Assembly: GCA_965238125.1 (NCBI GenBank)
Contig: OZ250179.1
Location: 5,952,001 to 6,016,000 of the forward strand
Source of the DNA: UBA6623 sp965238125
Lineage (GTDB): Bacteria > Acidobacteriota > Terriglobia > Bryobacterales > UBA6623
DNA length: 64,000 bases
Direction: 5' to 3'
In this document: piece after piece, positions 27,053 to 35,208 of the stretch
Layout: each line of letters opens with the position of its first letter
How positions within the stretch are numbered: position 1 is the first letter of the stretch
Translations under genes and position numbers: made by a program
The notes under the pieces: generated by a model
What the model was told of the DNA's origin: nothing
The model's database searches: none
Seen by the model: the letters and a program-made list of their open reading frames with translations, nothing else

Positions 27053-27565
27053 TCAATCCACCGGTGTCCCGTAGGGGACGGGCGTTTCCACGTGGACGGC
27101 CGCATCGACCCGGGATATCTTCCACGCCCCGCCCGCTTTCTCCAGATATAACTGCTGGACTTCGTTGCGGTCGGCGTAGACGTATTCGACGCGTATTCGG
27201 ACCTGCTCGGTGGAGACCGCCTCCGGTTCGGAGACGGCGATTCCCTTGATTGCCCGATTCCGCTTGGCTAGATAAGCGGCAAAATCCTGGGTTGTGGTTT
27301 CATTCCGGCTTTGGCGCAGCCGGTCGCTCAATTCGCCCACGTAGCAAGAGAGATAGGCCTCGACGTCGACGTCGCCGTCGCGGGCGGCGTCAAGCATGCG
27401 GTAAATCGTGTCGCGGGGATCGGTTTCGCCGCCGAACGTAGATCCGAGTTCGGTTGGAGCGCTGCTGTAATCGAGTTCCCACCCGGCTTGGCGGGCGATA
27501 ACAAACGCGCCCGCGGCGGCGAAAACCAGAAACGTGATGAGGCGGGTTTGGGCGGGCTTGGTCAT
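27053..27565 (-). CDS. Membrane-anchored protein of unknown function
   Basis: 170 aa. One N-terminal hydrophobic segment (RLITFLVFAAAGAFVIARQAGW) serves as anchor or uncleaved signal. The rest is soluble: DTIYRMLDAARDGDVDVEAYLSC, then IKGIAVSEPEAV and VYADRNEVQQLYLEKAGGAWKI, a helix plus curved-sheet order resembling NTF2-like/DUF4878 proteins. No catalytic signature. Convergent with vapC. Confidence 0.62.
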   Translation of the reverse strand: MTKPAQTRLITFLVFAAAGAFVIARQAGWELDYSSAPTELGSTFGGETDPRDTIYRMLDAARDGDVDVEAYLSCYVGELSDRLRQSRNETTTQDFAAYLAKRNRAIKGIAVSEPEAVSTEQVRIRVEYVYADRNEVQQLYLEKAGGAWKISRVDAAVHVETPVPYGTPVD

Positions 27566-27609
27566 GAGGGGCGCTTTGGCGGGTGCGCCCGGCGGGGTCC
27601 ATCGGAAGG

Positions 27610-28170
27610 TACGTCGAAGAAAGGTAGATTCCGTTTCTACGCACGAAAATGGGTGTCGAGACGCGCCGAACGGCCGGGCGGGAGCTTCCTGCCGCCCTTA
27701 CGTTCTTGCCATATGGCACACCGCCGGTTTTGGAATGCGGCGTTCGACCCCAGGGAGCGTCGAAGTAGTCAACCGTCAGCGGGCGGGCAGAGCGGAAGTT
27801 GCCTATTGGTCGGAGTTGCATCGACGATTGTTCCTACGCCCCATCCGGGGCTTCTCCTGATGTGTTGTGCGGACCCCGGGCTGAAGCCCGGGGCTACTAT
27901 CCGCGCCCCCGGCCGGGGGCGGGACCGAGGCGATGACACATCCCGGCCGGAAAGCGATAAGCCTCGGGGTCTGGGGCGGAGCCCCAGGGCTTGAAAACGC
28001 CCGAAACACCCCGACCGGTGTGCCATATGGCAACATTTTCAGGGCTCGCGCGGGTAGATTCCACCCAGGGTTCCGCCCCACCTCCCTCCACCCTGGGCCA
28101 TATTCCCGCCGGCGCTTCGCGGCTCAAGATGTTCGCGATCTTGCCGGGCATGCTCGTAATACACGATACT
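27610..28170. repeat. Composite dispersed repeat, copy 2, split by an insertion
   Basis: The left part (27620-27705: ACGAAAATGGGTGTCGAG...GAGCTTCCTGCCGCCCTT) and right part (28034-28170: TTTTCAGGGCTCGCG...CCCAGGGTTCCGCC...ATACTCTCGAAGGCTATTTT) correspond to one continuous sequence at 8700-8906. The 328-bp inverted-repeat element between them is listed separately. No gene is visible in 27566-28306. Confidence 0.65.
27706..28033. mobile_element. 328-bp inverted-repeat element inside a dispersed repeat
   Basis: 27706-27722 (TTGCCATATGGCACACC) and 28017-28033 are perfect 17-bp reverse complements, each itself containing the palindrome TGCCATATGGCA. The interior has strong hairpins: CCCCGGGC-TGAA-GCCCGGGG (27874-27893), GCCCCCGG/CCGGGGGC and TCTGGGGC/GCCCCAG, and shares its GGTCGGAGTTGCATCGA...GTTCCTACGCCCC stretch with 42320-42360. 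No coding potential. Interrupts repeat copy 2 at CGCCCTT/TTTCAGGGC, continuous at 8755 and 38490. Confidence 0.65.
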
Positions 28171-28306
28171 CTCGAAGGCTATTTTCGAAGGCGCGCGCGA
28201 TTTTCGCCGTCCATCGGCGTTGGAAACGAAGCGGTTCGACGAGCGAAAATCGTTGGCAGTCCCGGCCGTCCCCTTCTTCGCCCGAACACAGTTTCGCCGC
28301 GGACTG

Positions 28307-28621
28307 CTAGGTGCTGTCGTCGAGTGCCGCCAGCAGCTCATCGCGGGCGTGCGCGTCGCCGGTGCGGCCCGCCAGGTCGATTCCCTTGCGAAACCACTCG
28401 CGCGCTTCCTCTTTGCGGCCCATCTTGAGGTAGGTTTGACCGCCGTGATAGTAGGCCGCCTGGTAGTCAGCGTTGATCTCAACCAGCCGTGTAAACTCCT
28501 CCGCGGCTTTCTCGAGTTGCCCCTGATTGGCGTACTCTTGGGCCAGCCCGTAGCGGACAAAAGCGTCATCGGGATTTTGCTCGGCGAATTGAAGCAGAGC
28601 CTGCAAGCGATCCGTTGCCAT
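28307..28621 (-). CDS. Small TPR protein
   Basis: 104 aa composed of about three tetratricopeptide repeats: FVRYGLAQEYANQGQLEKAAEEF, AAYYHGGQTYLKMGRKEEAREWF and a terminal helix pair (GDAHARDELLAALDD). No signal peptide, so cytosolic. TPR proteins mediate protein-protein contacts; there is no partner in the immediate neighbourhood. Confidence 0.78.
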   Translation of the reverse strand: MATDRLQALLQFAEQNPDDAFVRYGLAQEYANQGQLEKAAEEFTRLVEINADYQAAYYHGGQTYLKMGRKEEAREWFRKGIDLAGRTGDAHARDELLAALDDST

Positions 28622-28743
28622 GAATGCGGAACCTCCCGCGAAATCAGAGCCGGGCTAGTTCGCCCGGCCGGCCGACCCCTACTATAGTAATCAAAGTTCC
28701 GAGTCCTCTTATGCCTTCCCGACCAACCGCAAGCCGCGCCGGC

Positions 28744-29712
28744 TCAAGGCTTGAGCAGCAATTTGCCGGTGGTGAGCCGGGCGGCGAGTTTGCGTTGCGC
28801 CTCGCCGGCTTCCGCGAGCGGGAAGGTTTCGCCGATCTCGACGTTGACCTTCCCGGAGTTTACCCAGCCGAACACATCGGAGGAACGCTGCTCGAGTTCC
28901 GCCCTAGAAGCGGCATAGTGCAGCAAGCTCGGCCGCGTCATGAACAACGAACCCTTTTGGGTCAACGTCAGCGGTGCGATCGCCGGCACCGGTCCGCTCG
29001 AATTGCCGAAAAAAACCGCCATGCCGCGCGGGCGAAGGCTGTTAAGACTCCCTTCCCAAGTGGCCTTGCCGACCGAATCGTAGACCACGTCGACCCCGGC
29101 CCCGTCGGTCAAGCGCTTCACTTCGGGCTCGAAGTCCTGTTGGCTATAGAGAATCACTTCGTCGGCGCCGGCGCGGCGGACTTTTTCGGCTTTCTCTTCG
29201 GTGGAGCAGGTGCCGATCACGCGAGCGCCGAGCATCTTCGCCGTTTGCACCAGCACGAGGCCGACCCCGCCGGCCGCGGCGTGAACCAGCGCGGTGTGAC
29301 CGGGCGCCAGGGCGAACGTCGAGTGGGTCAGGTAGTGCACGGTCATTCCCTGTAGCAGGACCGCCGCGGCGAGGTTGGTGTCGAGGCCGTCGGGCACTTT
29401 GACGAGCCGCGCGGCCGGCACCGCCGCTTGTTCGGCGTAGGAACCGATGACGCCTGTGTAGGCCACCCGGTCGCCGACGGCGACGTCGGTGACGTCCTCG
29501 CCGACCGCCGTAACCACACCCGCGCCTTCCTGGCCGTTCGTGAAGGGTAGATCGGTTTTGTAGAGCCCGGTGCGGAAGTAGATGTCGATGAAGTTGATGC
29601 CGGCGGCTTCGATCTTGACGAGTGCTTGATCGGGGGCGGGTTCGGGGTCCGGGGCGTCTTCATAGCGCAATACTTCCGGGCCGCCGTGCTCGTGGATTCG
29701 TATGGCTTTCAT
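28744..29712 (-). CDS. NADPH:quinone oxidoreductase (zinc-less MDR family)
   Basis: 322 aa, full length. N-terminal MKAIRIHEHGGPEVL and AAGINFIDIYFRTGLY are QOR/Qor signatures; the nucleotide site is LVHAAAGGVGLVLVQTAKMLGARVIGTCST. There are no structural-zinc cysteines, consistent with the quinone oxidoreductase/zeta-crystallin branch that reduces quinones or enones with NADPH. ATG start with nearby TTACAAT on the same strand as a possible -10. Confidence 0.9.
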   Translation of the reverse strand: MKAIRIHEHGGPEVLRYEDAPDPEPAPDQALVKIEAAGINFIDIYFRTGLYKTDLPFTNGQEGAGVVTAVGEDVTDVAVGDRVAYTGVIGSYAEQAAVPAARLVKVPDGLDTNLAAAVLLQGMTVHYLTHSTFALAPGHTALVHAAAGGVGLVLVQTAKMLGARVIGTCSTEEKAEKVRRAGADEVILYSQQDFEPEVKRLTDGAGVDVVYDSVGKATWEGSLNSLRPRGMAVFFGNSSGPVPAIAPLTLTQKGSLFMTRPSLLHYAASRAELEQRSSDVFGWVNSGKVNVEIGETFPLAEAGEAQRKLAARLTTGKLLLKP

Positions 29713-29781
29713 GGATGGTTCCCTCTCGGCAGAGTGCGATTGTAACAGGGCGGCCGGCCCCGGCGCTTCGACGCCCCGGTG

Positions 29782-31179
29782 TCAAATCCAACCCATCAAG
29801 CGGGGGATGCCGCCGTAGTAGCGCGAGATCACGGCGTCGGCGGTCTTGGCCCATACTCCGACAAGGAATACGCCGACCAACGCGGCTGACAGAGGCGGTT
29901 TGAGGCGTCCGGCGAACTTTCGGTTGTGCAGCGCGAGGAGCGCAGCCGGCGCGAAGGGGATGAAATAGCGGCCCTGGACGCCGAGGATGCGCTGGTCTCC
30001 CACATCGGTAAACGCCAAGTAGGCGACCAGCGGTATCAGAACGGCGATCCCCAACGTCATGACCCAGAGCAAGCTGCGACGCCGCCCTTCGATGGGGAAT
30101 TCACGGCTGCCATCCAGCAATGCGACGACGAGAAGAACGACACCGTAGAGTGCATACAAAAGGTCGGGAAGAAAAGTGTCGAGCCACCCGAGAACGCCGA
30201 TGAAACCGCGGTAGTAATTGCCGACGTTCGCGGCGTAGTTGAGGACTAGGATCTGCGGGAAGCTGATCGGGTCGGCGAGGACAAGGCCGAGTTGCCGTGC
30301 GGCGTCGGCGCTACGGTATGGAGCCGGCGCCGTGAGAAGATGCGGAATCATCAGCGACCAGCCGACCACCGCACCGAGCACCGCCGCGAAGGCAACGCCG
30401 AGAAGGGCCGCACGGTCTTTGCGCCCCGCAAAGCGCTGCGCGGGCAGCAGGAGCAACAACAGCGCGAGCAGGAAGTAGACCTGCTTGCACAGAGCGACAA
30501 GCACAACCAGAGCGATCAACTGCATCTTTTCGCTTTGTAAGATCAGCGAATTCGACACCGATGCCCGGGCGATGCACGCAAACAGCGCGAAACTGAGCGC
30601 GGTGGTGAAAGAGTCCGCCGAGGCCGAGGCCGTTTGAAACAGCGTCATCGGCATCAACAGCAACAGCAGCGTCGGCCACTGAAAAAAGGGCAGGGTCTTC
30701 AACGTCCACCACCCCAACGCAAGGGCGGCCGCAAGCGCGAACAACCGAGCAAGGTGAAACAAAGCCGGAGCCTCGAATAACCGAGCGACGGCGACGGCCA
30801 AGATCTGGGGGAAATAGGGGACCGGCGTATAGAGGGCGCTCTGAAACGGTTCAAAGGCCTCGTCGTTCGGGCGGAGTTTGATCTCCAGGGCGGCGCGCGT
30901 TTTTGTGAGCGAGGTTATTTGGTGGGGCTTGAATTCGATGCCCGCCGTTGTCTCCTCGTAGGCCTGCCGGAAGCTGCTCGGGATGCGACCTCCCGGGTAT
31001 CCGGTCTCGGGCTCTATAGGCGCGATGATTTCGCCGCAGGAAAGCTGGTAGGCGCGCGCGAAATGACCGAACTCGTCCGCCACCTGAAACGGGGGCGTGA
31101 GAAGGGCAAGAAACAGGCCGGCCGCGTCGCCGAGGATTAAGTAGAGCAGACGGGGCGAATAGAGGAGGCGGAGGGACAC
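29782..31179 (-). CDS. DUF2142 polytopic membrane protein
   Basis: 465 aa with about 10-12 predicted TM helices. The N-terminal block LTPPFQVADEFGHFARAYQLS is the DUF2142 signature (PPFQvpDEpaHF). This family resembles GT-C-type glycosyltransferase scaffolds and often sits near surface-polysaccharide genes; here it has no such neighbours. The start is a GTG at 31179 with AGGAGGCGGAG upstream. Divergent from dnaE. Confidence 0.82.
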   Translation of the reverse strand: MSLRLLYSPRLLYLILGDAAGLFLALLTPPFQVADEFGHFARAYQLSCGEIIAPIEPETGYPGGRIPSSFRQAYEETTAGIEFKPHQITSLTKTRAALEIKLRPNDEAFEPFQSALYTPVPYFPQILAVAVARLFEAPALFHLARLFALAAALALGWWTLKTLPFFQWPTLLLLLMPMTLFQTASASADSFTTALSFALFACIARASVSNSLILQSEKMQLIALVVLVALCKQVYFLLALLLLLLPAQRFAGRKDRAALLGVAFAAVLGAVVGWSLMIPHLLTAPAPYRSADAARQLGLVLADPISFPQILVLNYAANVGNYYRGFIGVLGWLDTFLPDLLYALYGVVLLVVALLDGSREFPIEGRRRSLLWVMTLGIAVLIPLVAYLAFTDVGDQRILGVQGRYFIPFAPAALLALHNRKFAGRLKPPLSAALVGVFLVGVWAKTADAVISRYYGGIPRLMGWI

Positions 31180-31324
31180 GGGAAGGGTTTTCGGCCTGGC
31201 GAAGGGCTTGAACGGACGGCTTGCCGACGGTTCATGCGTTTTCGTGCGGTAAATGAATGTTTCCCAAGTCTACCCTACGGTGAGAGGTCAACACCGCCGA
31301 AAATCGCCGAATATCGGGCAAGGT

Positions 31325-31353
31325 TTGACCCCCTCCCCGGGCCCGCCTATACT
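31325..31353 (+). promoter_or_regulatory. dnaE promoter
   Basis: TTGACC (31325-31330), a 17-bp spacer and TATACT (31348-31353), close to sigma70 consensus with ideal spacing. The ATG is at 31362, so initiation 6-8 bases after the -10 would give a leader of 0-2 nt. No clear Shine-Dalgarno lies in the remaining gap. Confidence 0.65.
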
Positions 31354-31361
31354 GGACAGCG

Positions 31362-34300
31362 ATGGCTCATCCGCCTTTCATTCATCTCCACTGCCATACC
31401 GACTATTCGCTGCTCGACGGGGCCTGCTCGATTCCGAAATTGATGAGCCTGGCGGAGCGGCGGGAGATGCCCGCCGTCGCCATGACCGACCACGGGAACC
31501 TTTTTGGGGCGGTGGAGTTCTATGGCGCCGCCAAGGCCAAGGGAATCAAGCCCATCATCGGCTGCGAGGTTTACGTTTCCCAAAAAGGATGTCACGTCCG
31601 CGATGAGTCCGATCGCTACAACCATCTGCTGCTGCTGTGCAAAGACCTCGAAGGCTACCGTAATCTGATCGATCTCGTCTCGACCGGCTATCTCGAAGGC
31701 TTCTACTACAAACCGCGCATCGACAAAGATCTGCTGGCCGAGAAATCGAAGGGCCTGATCTGCACCTCAGCCTGCCTGCGGGGCGATTTGAACGAAGCCC
31801 TGCTCGACAAAGGCTACGAGGAAGGCCGACGTCTCGCCTACACCTACCTCGACATTTTCGGGAAGGACAACTTCTATCTCGAAGTCCAGGACCACGGGCT
31901 CGATCTCGACAAGCAATTGCTGCCGCAGGTCTTTCGCCTCAGCCGCGAAACCGGCATCCCCTTGGTGGCGACCAACGACGCCCACTACTTGACCAAGGAA
32001 GACGCCCGCGCGCACGAGGCCTTGCTGTGCATCCAAACCGGCAAGACGCTCAGCGATCCGAATCGCATGCGCTTTTCGACCGACGAGTTTTACATCAAGT
32101 CGCGCGAAGAAATGCTGACGCTGTTTGACGGCGACGCGGGCCCGCTCGACCGCACCTGGGAGATCGCCGAGCAATGCGACCTGACCCTCGAGAAAGTCGA
32201 CGACCCCTTTCCGGCCTTCGAGGTCCCCGAGGGGCATTCGGCCGACACGTATTTCGAATGGGTTGCGCGCCAGGGGCTCGAAGAGCGCAAGGGACGGATC
32301 GAAGCGCTGCAAGCCGCCGGCCGCCTCAAGCACGAGTTCGTCGAGTACAACGAGCGGCTCGATCACGAGATCCGCATCATCCAGCAGATGAGGTACTCGG
32401 GCTACTTCCTGATCGTGTGGGACTTCATTCGCTTCGCGCGAGGCGAGAATATCCCGGTGGGGCCGGGCCGCGGCTCGGCGGCCGGATCGCTGGTCGCCTA
32501 CGCCATGCGGATCACCGACATCGATCCGCTGCAGTACGACTTGCTGTTCGAGCGGTTTTTGAATCCCGAGCGCGTCAGCATGCCCGACATCGACATCGAT
32601 TTCTGCATGCACCGGCGCGGTGAGGTCATCCAATACGTCACCGAGAAATACGGGCGCGAGCAGGTGGCGCAGATCATTACTTTCAACACGCTGCAGGCCA
32701 AGGCCGCCATCAAGGACGTCGGCCGCGTGATGGACATGACCTTCGCCGACGTCGACCGGCTGACGAAGATGGTTCCCAATGTCTTGAACATCAAGCTGGC
32801 CGAAGCGCTCGAGCAGGAACCCAGGCTCGCCTCGCAGGCCAAGAACGAACCCGAAATCGGCCGCTTGATGGAAACCGCTCAGCGGCTCGAAGGCGTCTCG
32901 CGCAACCCCTCGGTGCACGCCGCAGGGGTTGTCATTGCCGCCAGGCCGCTGCGCGAGTTGGTGCCGCTTTACAAAACGGCCAAGGACGAAATCGTCACCC
33001 AATACGACATGAAGAGCCTCGACAAACTGTCGTTGCTCAAGATGGATTTTCTGGGGCTGACGACCCTCACCGTGATCGAGGAAGCTTTGCGCCTGCTCAA
33101 GGAGGGCAAGGGCGTCGAGCTGCATCCGGAACAGTTGCCGCTCGAGGACAAAGAAACCTACGAGCTGCTCGGCAAAGGGCTCACCAGCGGCGTGTTCCAG
33201 TTCGAGTCCGACGGCATGCGCGACATCCTGCGGCGCTACCGGCCCGAACGTCTCGAGGACTTGATCGCGCTCAACGCGCTATACCGCCCCGGACCGATTC
33301 AAGGCGGCATGGTCAGCGATTTTATCGATCGCCGCCATGGACGAAAACCCGTCATCTACGATCCGCCGGTCTTGAAGGAAGTTCTCGAGGAGACTTACGG
33401 CGTCATCGTTTATCAAGAGCAGGTCATGCAAATCGCCAACCGCGTGGCCGGGTACTCGCTTGGGGAAGCCGACCTGCTGCGCCGCGCCATGGGGAAGAAG
33501 AACGCCGAAGAGATGGCGGCGCAGCGGGAGCGCTTTCTCAAGGGCGCCCTCGAGCGCGACTACCCCAAGCGCAAGGTCATCAAGCTGTTCGACCTGATGG
33601 AGCAGTTCGCGGGCTACGGCTTTAATAAGTCGCACTCGGCGGCCTATGGCTTCGTTGCCTTCGTCACGGCTTACCTGAAGGCGCACTACCCGATCTATTT
33701 CATGGCGGCGCTGCTTTCGGCGGAAACGAACAATACCGACAAGGTCGTGAAATACATCAACGAATGCCGCGACATGGGTATCGAGGTTCTGCCCCCCGAT
33801 TGCAATTCGAGTGATTGGAATTTCACGCCCGCCGGCGAAAACGCGATTCGCTTCGGCATGGGCGCGATCAAGAACGTCGGTAAGAACGCGGTGAAAGCGA
33901 TTATGGAAGCCCGTGAAAAAGAGGGTAGTTTCCGCTCGCTCTATCATTTCGCCGAATCGGTCGACTGGACCCACGTCAACAAACGCATGATGGAATCGGC
34001 CATGAAGGGCGGGGCTTTTGATTCGTTGGGCGGGCACCGGGCGCAGTTGATCGCGGCGCTTGACCGGGCCGTTGAACTAGGGCAGAAAGCGACTCGCGAC
34101 CGTTCGACCGGACAAGGGGGCCTGTTCGCCGCGTTTGCCGAAGAAGCGTCTCCTTCCGACGATGCGCTGCCCGAGGTTCAGGAGTGGCCTGAAAAAGACA
34201 AGCTCGCCGGCGAGAAGGAAATGCTCGGTTTCTACGTCACCGGCCATCCCCTCAACGCCTACCGCGACAAGATCGCCGAGTTGGCGTCGAACGACAGCGC

Positions 34301-34850
34301 CAGCCTCGAAGGGCTCGATCAAGGGACCCAGGTGGCCTTGTGCGGCGTGCTTTCGTCGATCACCCGCAAGCGAAATCGCGAAGGGCGTCCCTGGGCGGCG
34401 GGAACACTGGAGGATCTCAAGGGCAGCATCGACCTTTTGGTCTTTGCCAACTCTTACGAAGAACTTGCGCCCTTGTTGGAAGAAGACAAGGCCGTGCTGT
34501 TGCGAGGCAGCGTGCGAGGCGAGGAAAACGCCGCGCCGAAAGTCGCCGTCACTGAAATCGTTGCGCTCGACAGCGCCCGCGTGGCTTTGCCGAAACAGAT
34601 TTCGATCACGGTGCGGCTCGGCGCCGGCAACGGAATCAAGGGCAAGGCGAATGGTGCTTCCCGAGCCGAGCGCTTGCATGAGCTGTTTGTCAGCAGGCCG
34701 GGGGATACCGATGTTCGGCTGCGATTAATGAAGGCGCAGGACTTTCTGATTGCCTATGACCTGCCCGACCGCGTCCACGCGGATCGGGGTTTTCGTGCGC
34801 AAGTCGAGGAAATCTGCGGCGCCGGTTCTGTCGAAGTGATGCCGGGTTGA
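31362..34850 (+). CDS. dnaE: DNA polymerase III alpha subunit
   Basis: 1162-aa replicative polymerase, normal DnaE1 length. Domains in order: PHP (HLHCHTDYSLLDGACSIPK), palm (GPGRGSAAGSLVAY; PDIDIDF with catalytic Asp residues), fingers with FGYGFNKSHSAAYG-type block (AGYGFNKSHSAAYG), helix-hairpin-helix, OB fold (QVALCGVLSSITRKRNREG) and a C-terminal domain. Synthesises DNA in the Pol III holoenzyme with the beta clamp; QGGLFAAF near residue 920 is a plausible clamp-binding site. The promoter places the start codon almost at the 5' end of the transcript. Confidence 0.97.
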   Translation: MAHPPFIHLHCHTDYSLLDGACSIPKLMSLAERREMPAVAMTDHGNLFGAVEFYGAAKAKGIKPIIGCEVYVSQKGCHVRDESDRYNHLLLLCKDLEGYRNLIDLVSTGYLEGFYYKPRIDKDLLAEKSKGLICTSACLRGDLNEALLDKGYEEGRRLAYTYLDIFGKDNFYLEVQDHGLDLDKQLLPQVFRLSRETGIPLVATNDAHYLTKEDARAHEALLCIQTGKTLSDPNRMRFSTDEFYIKSREEMLTLFDGDAGPLDRTWEIAEQCDLTLEKVDDPFPAFEVPEGHSADTYFEWVARQGLEERKGRIEALQAAGRLKHEFVEYNERLDHEIRIIQQMRYSGYFLIVWDFIRFARGENIPVGPGRGSAAGSLVAYAMRITDIDPLQYDLLFERFLNPERVSMPDIDIDFCMHRRGEVIQYVTEKYGREQVAQIITFNTLQAKAAIKDVGRVMDMTFADVDRLTKMVPNVLNIKLAEALEQEPRLASQAKNEPEIGRLMETAQRLEGVSRNPSVHAAGVVIAARPLRELVPLYKTAKDEIVTQYDMKSLDKLSLLKMDFLGLTTLTVIEEALRLLKEGKGVELHPEQLPLEDKETYELLGKGLTSGVFQFESDGMRDILRRYRPERLEDLIALNALYRPGPIQGGMVSDFIDRRHGRKPVIYDPPVLKEVLEETYGVIVYQEQVMQIANRVAGYSLGEADLLRRAMGKKNAEEMAAQRERFLKGALERDYPKRKVIKLFDLMEQFAGYGFNKSHSAAYGFVAFVTAYLKAHYPIYFMAALLSAETNNTDKVVKYINECRDMGIEVLPPDCNSSDWNFTPAGENAIRFGMGAIKNVGKNAVKAIMEAREKEGSFRSLYHFAESVDWTHVNKRMMESAMKGGAFDSLGGHRAQLIAALDRAVELGQKATRDRSTGQGGLFAAFAEEASPSDDALPEVQEWPEKDKLAGEKEMLGFYVTGHPLNAYRDKIAELASNDSASLEGLDQGTQVALCGVLSSITRKRNREGRPWAAGTLEDLKGSIDLLVFANSYEELAPLLEEDKAVLLRGSVRGEENAAPKVAVTEIVALDSARVALPKQISITVRLGAGNGIKGKANGASRAERLHELFVSRPGDTDVRLRLMKAQDFLIAYDLPDRVHADRGFRAQVEEICGAGSVEVMPG

Positions 34851-34899
34851 GTGACGTGTCGGCTGAGTTGCGATGACTCTTCGGTCGGGTTCGGTGCCG

Positions 34900-35092
34900 C
34901 AAACCGAGCCGCGCACGTAAGGGGCTGCGAAAAAATGGGGGACAGTCCGCTTCGCGCCATCGTCACTTATTGATTCAATGGGACTTATTCGGTCGGCGCT
35001 CGGTACAGTCCCCATTTTTTCGGGATCACCACTTTTCGAGGTTCCGGGGTGGGGCATCTGATACCGCTTACTTACGTGCGCGGCTCGGTTTG
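34900..35092. mobile_element. MITE-like element B with 22-bp terminal inverted repeats
   Basis: 34900-34921 and 35071-35092 are perfect 22-bp reverse complements, the same arms as element A. An inner inverted pair, AAAAAATGGGGGACAGTCC (34931 on) and GTACAGTCCCCATTTTTT, makes a second stem. The right interior (GAGGTTCCGGGGTGGG..ATACCGCTTA) matches A. No coding. The left flank also resembles A (GCGATGACTCT). It fills most of the gene-free interval 34851-35208. Confidence 0.65.
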
Positions 35093-35153
35093 GGGATTCC
35101 CTCCGCGCCAATGTTCGCCGGATGAATGAGGCCATTCCGGCAGGCGCCTGGTG

Positions 35154-35159
35154 TATAAT
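35154..35159 (+). promoter_or_regulatory. Candidate -10 of the cytochrome-WD40 gene
   Basis: An exact TATAAT 50 bp before the ATG at 35209. No good -35 at 16-18 bp spacing, so only the -10 is supported. Confidence 0.35.
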
Positions 35160-35208
35160 GCGCTTGATTCACCCATCCTCCCTGTTTCGTCCCTCGAGGG
35201 GCTCTACT

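Noticed and set aside
34990..35030. Rho-independent terminator (GTCCCCATTTTTT) after dnaE
   Set aside because: The T run is part of the inverted repeat inside element B, and the matching A run is on the far side, so it is an element arm, not a terminator of dnaE.
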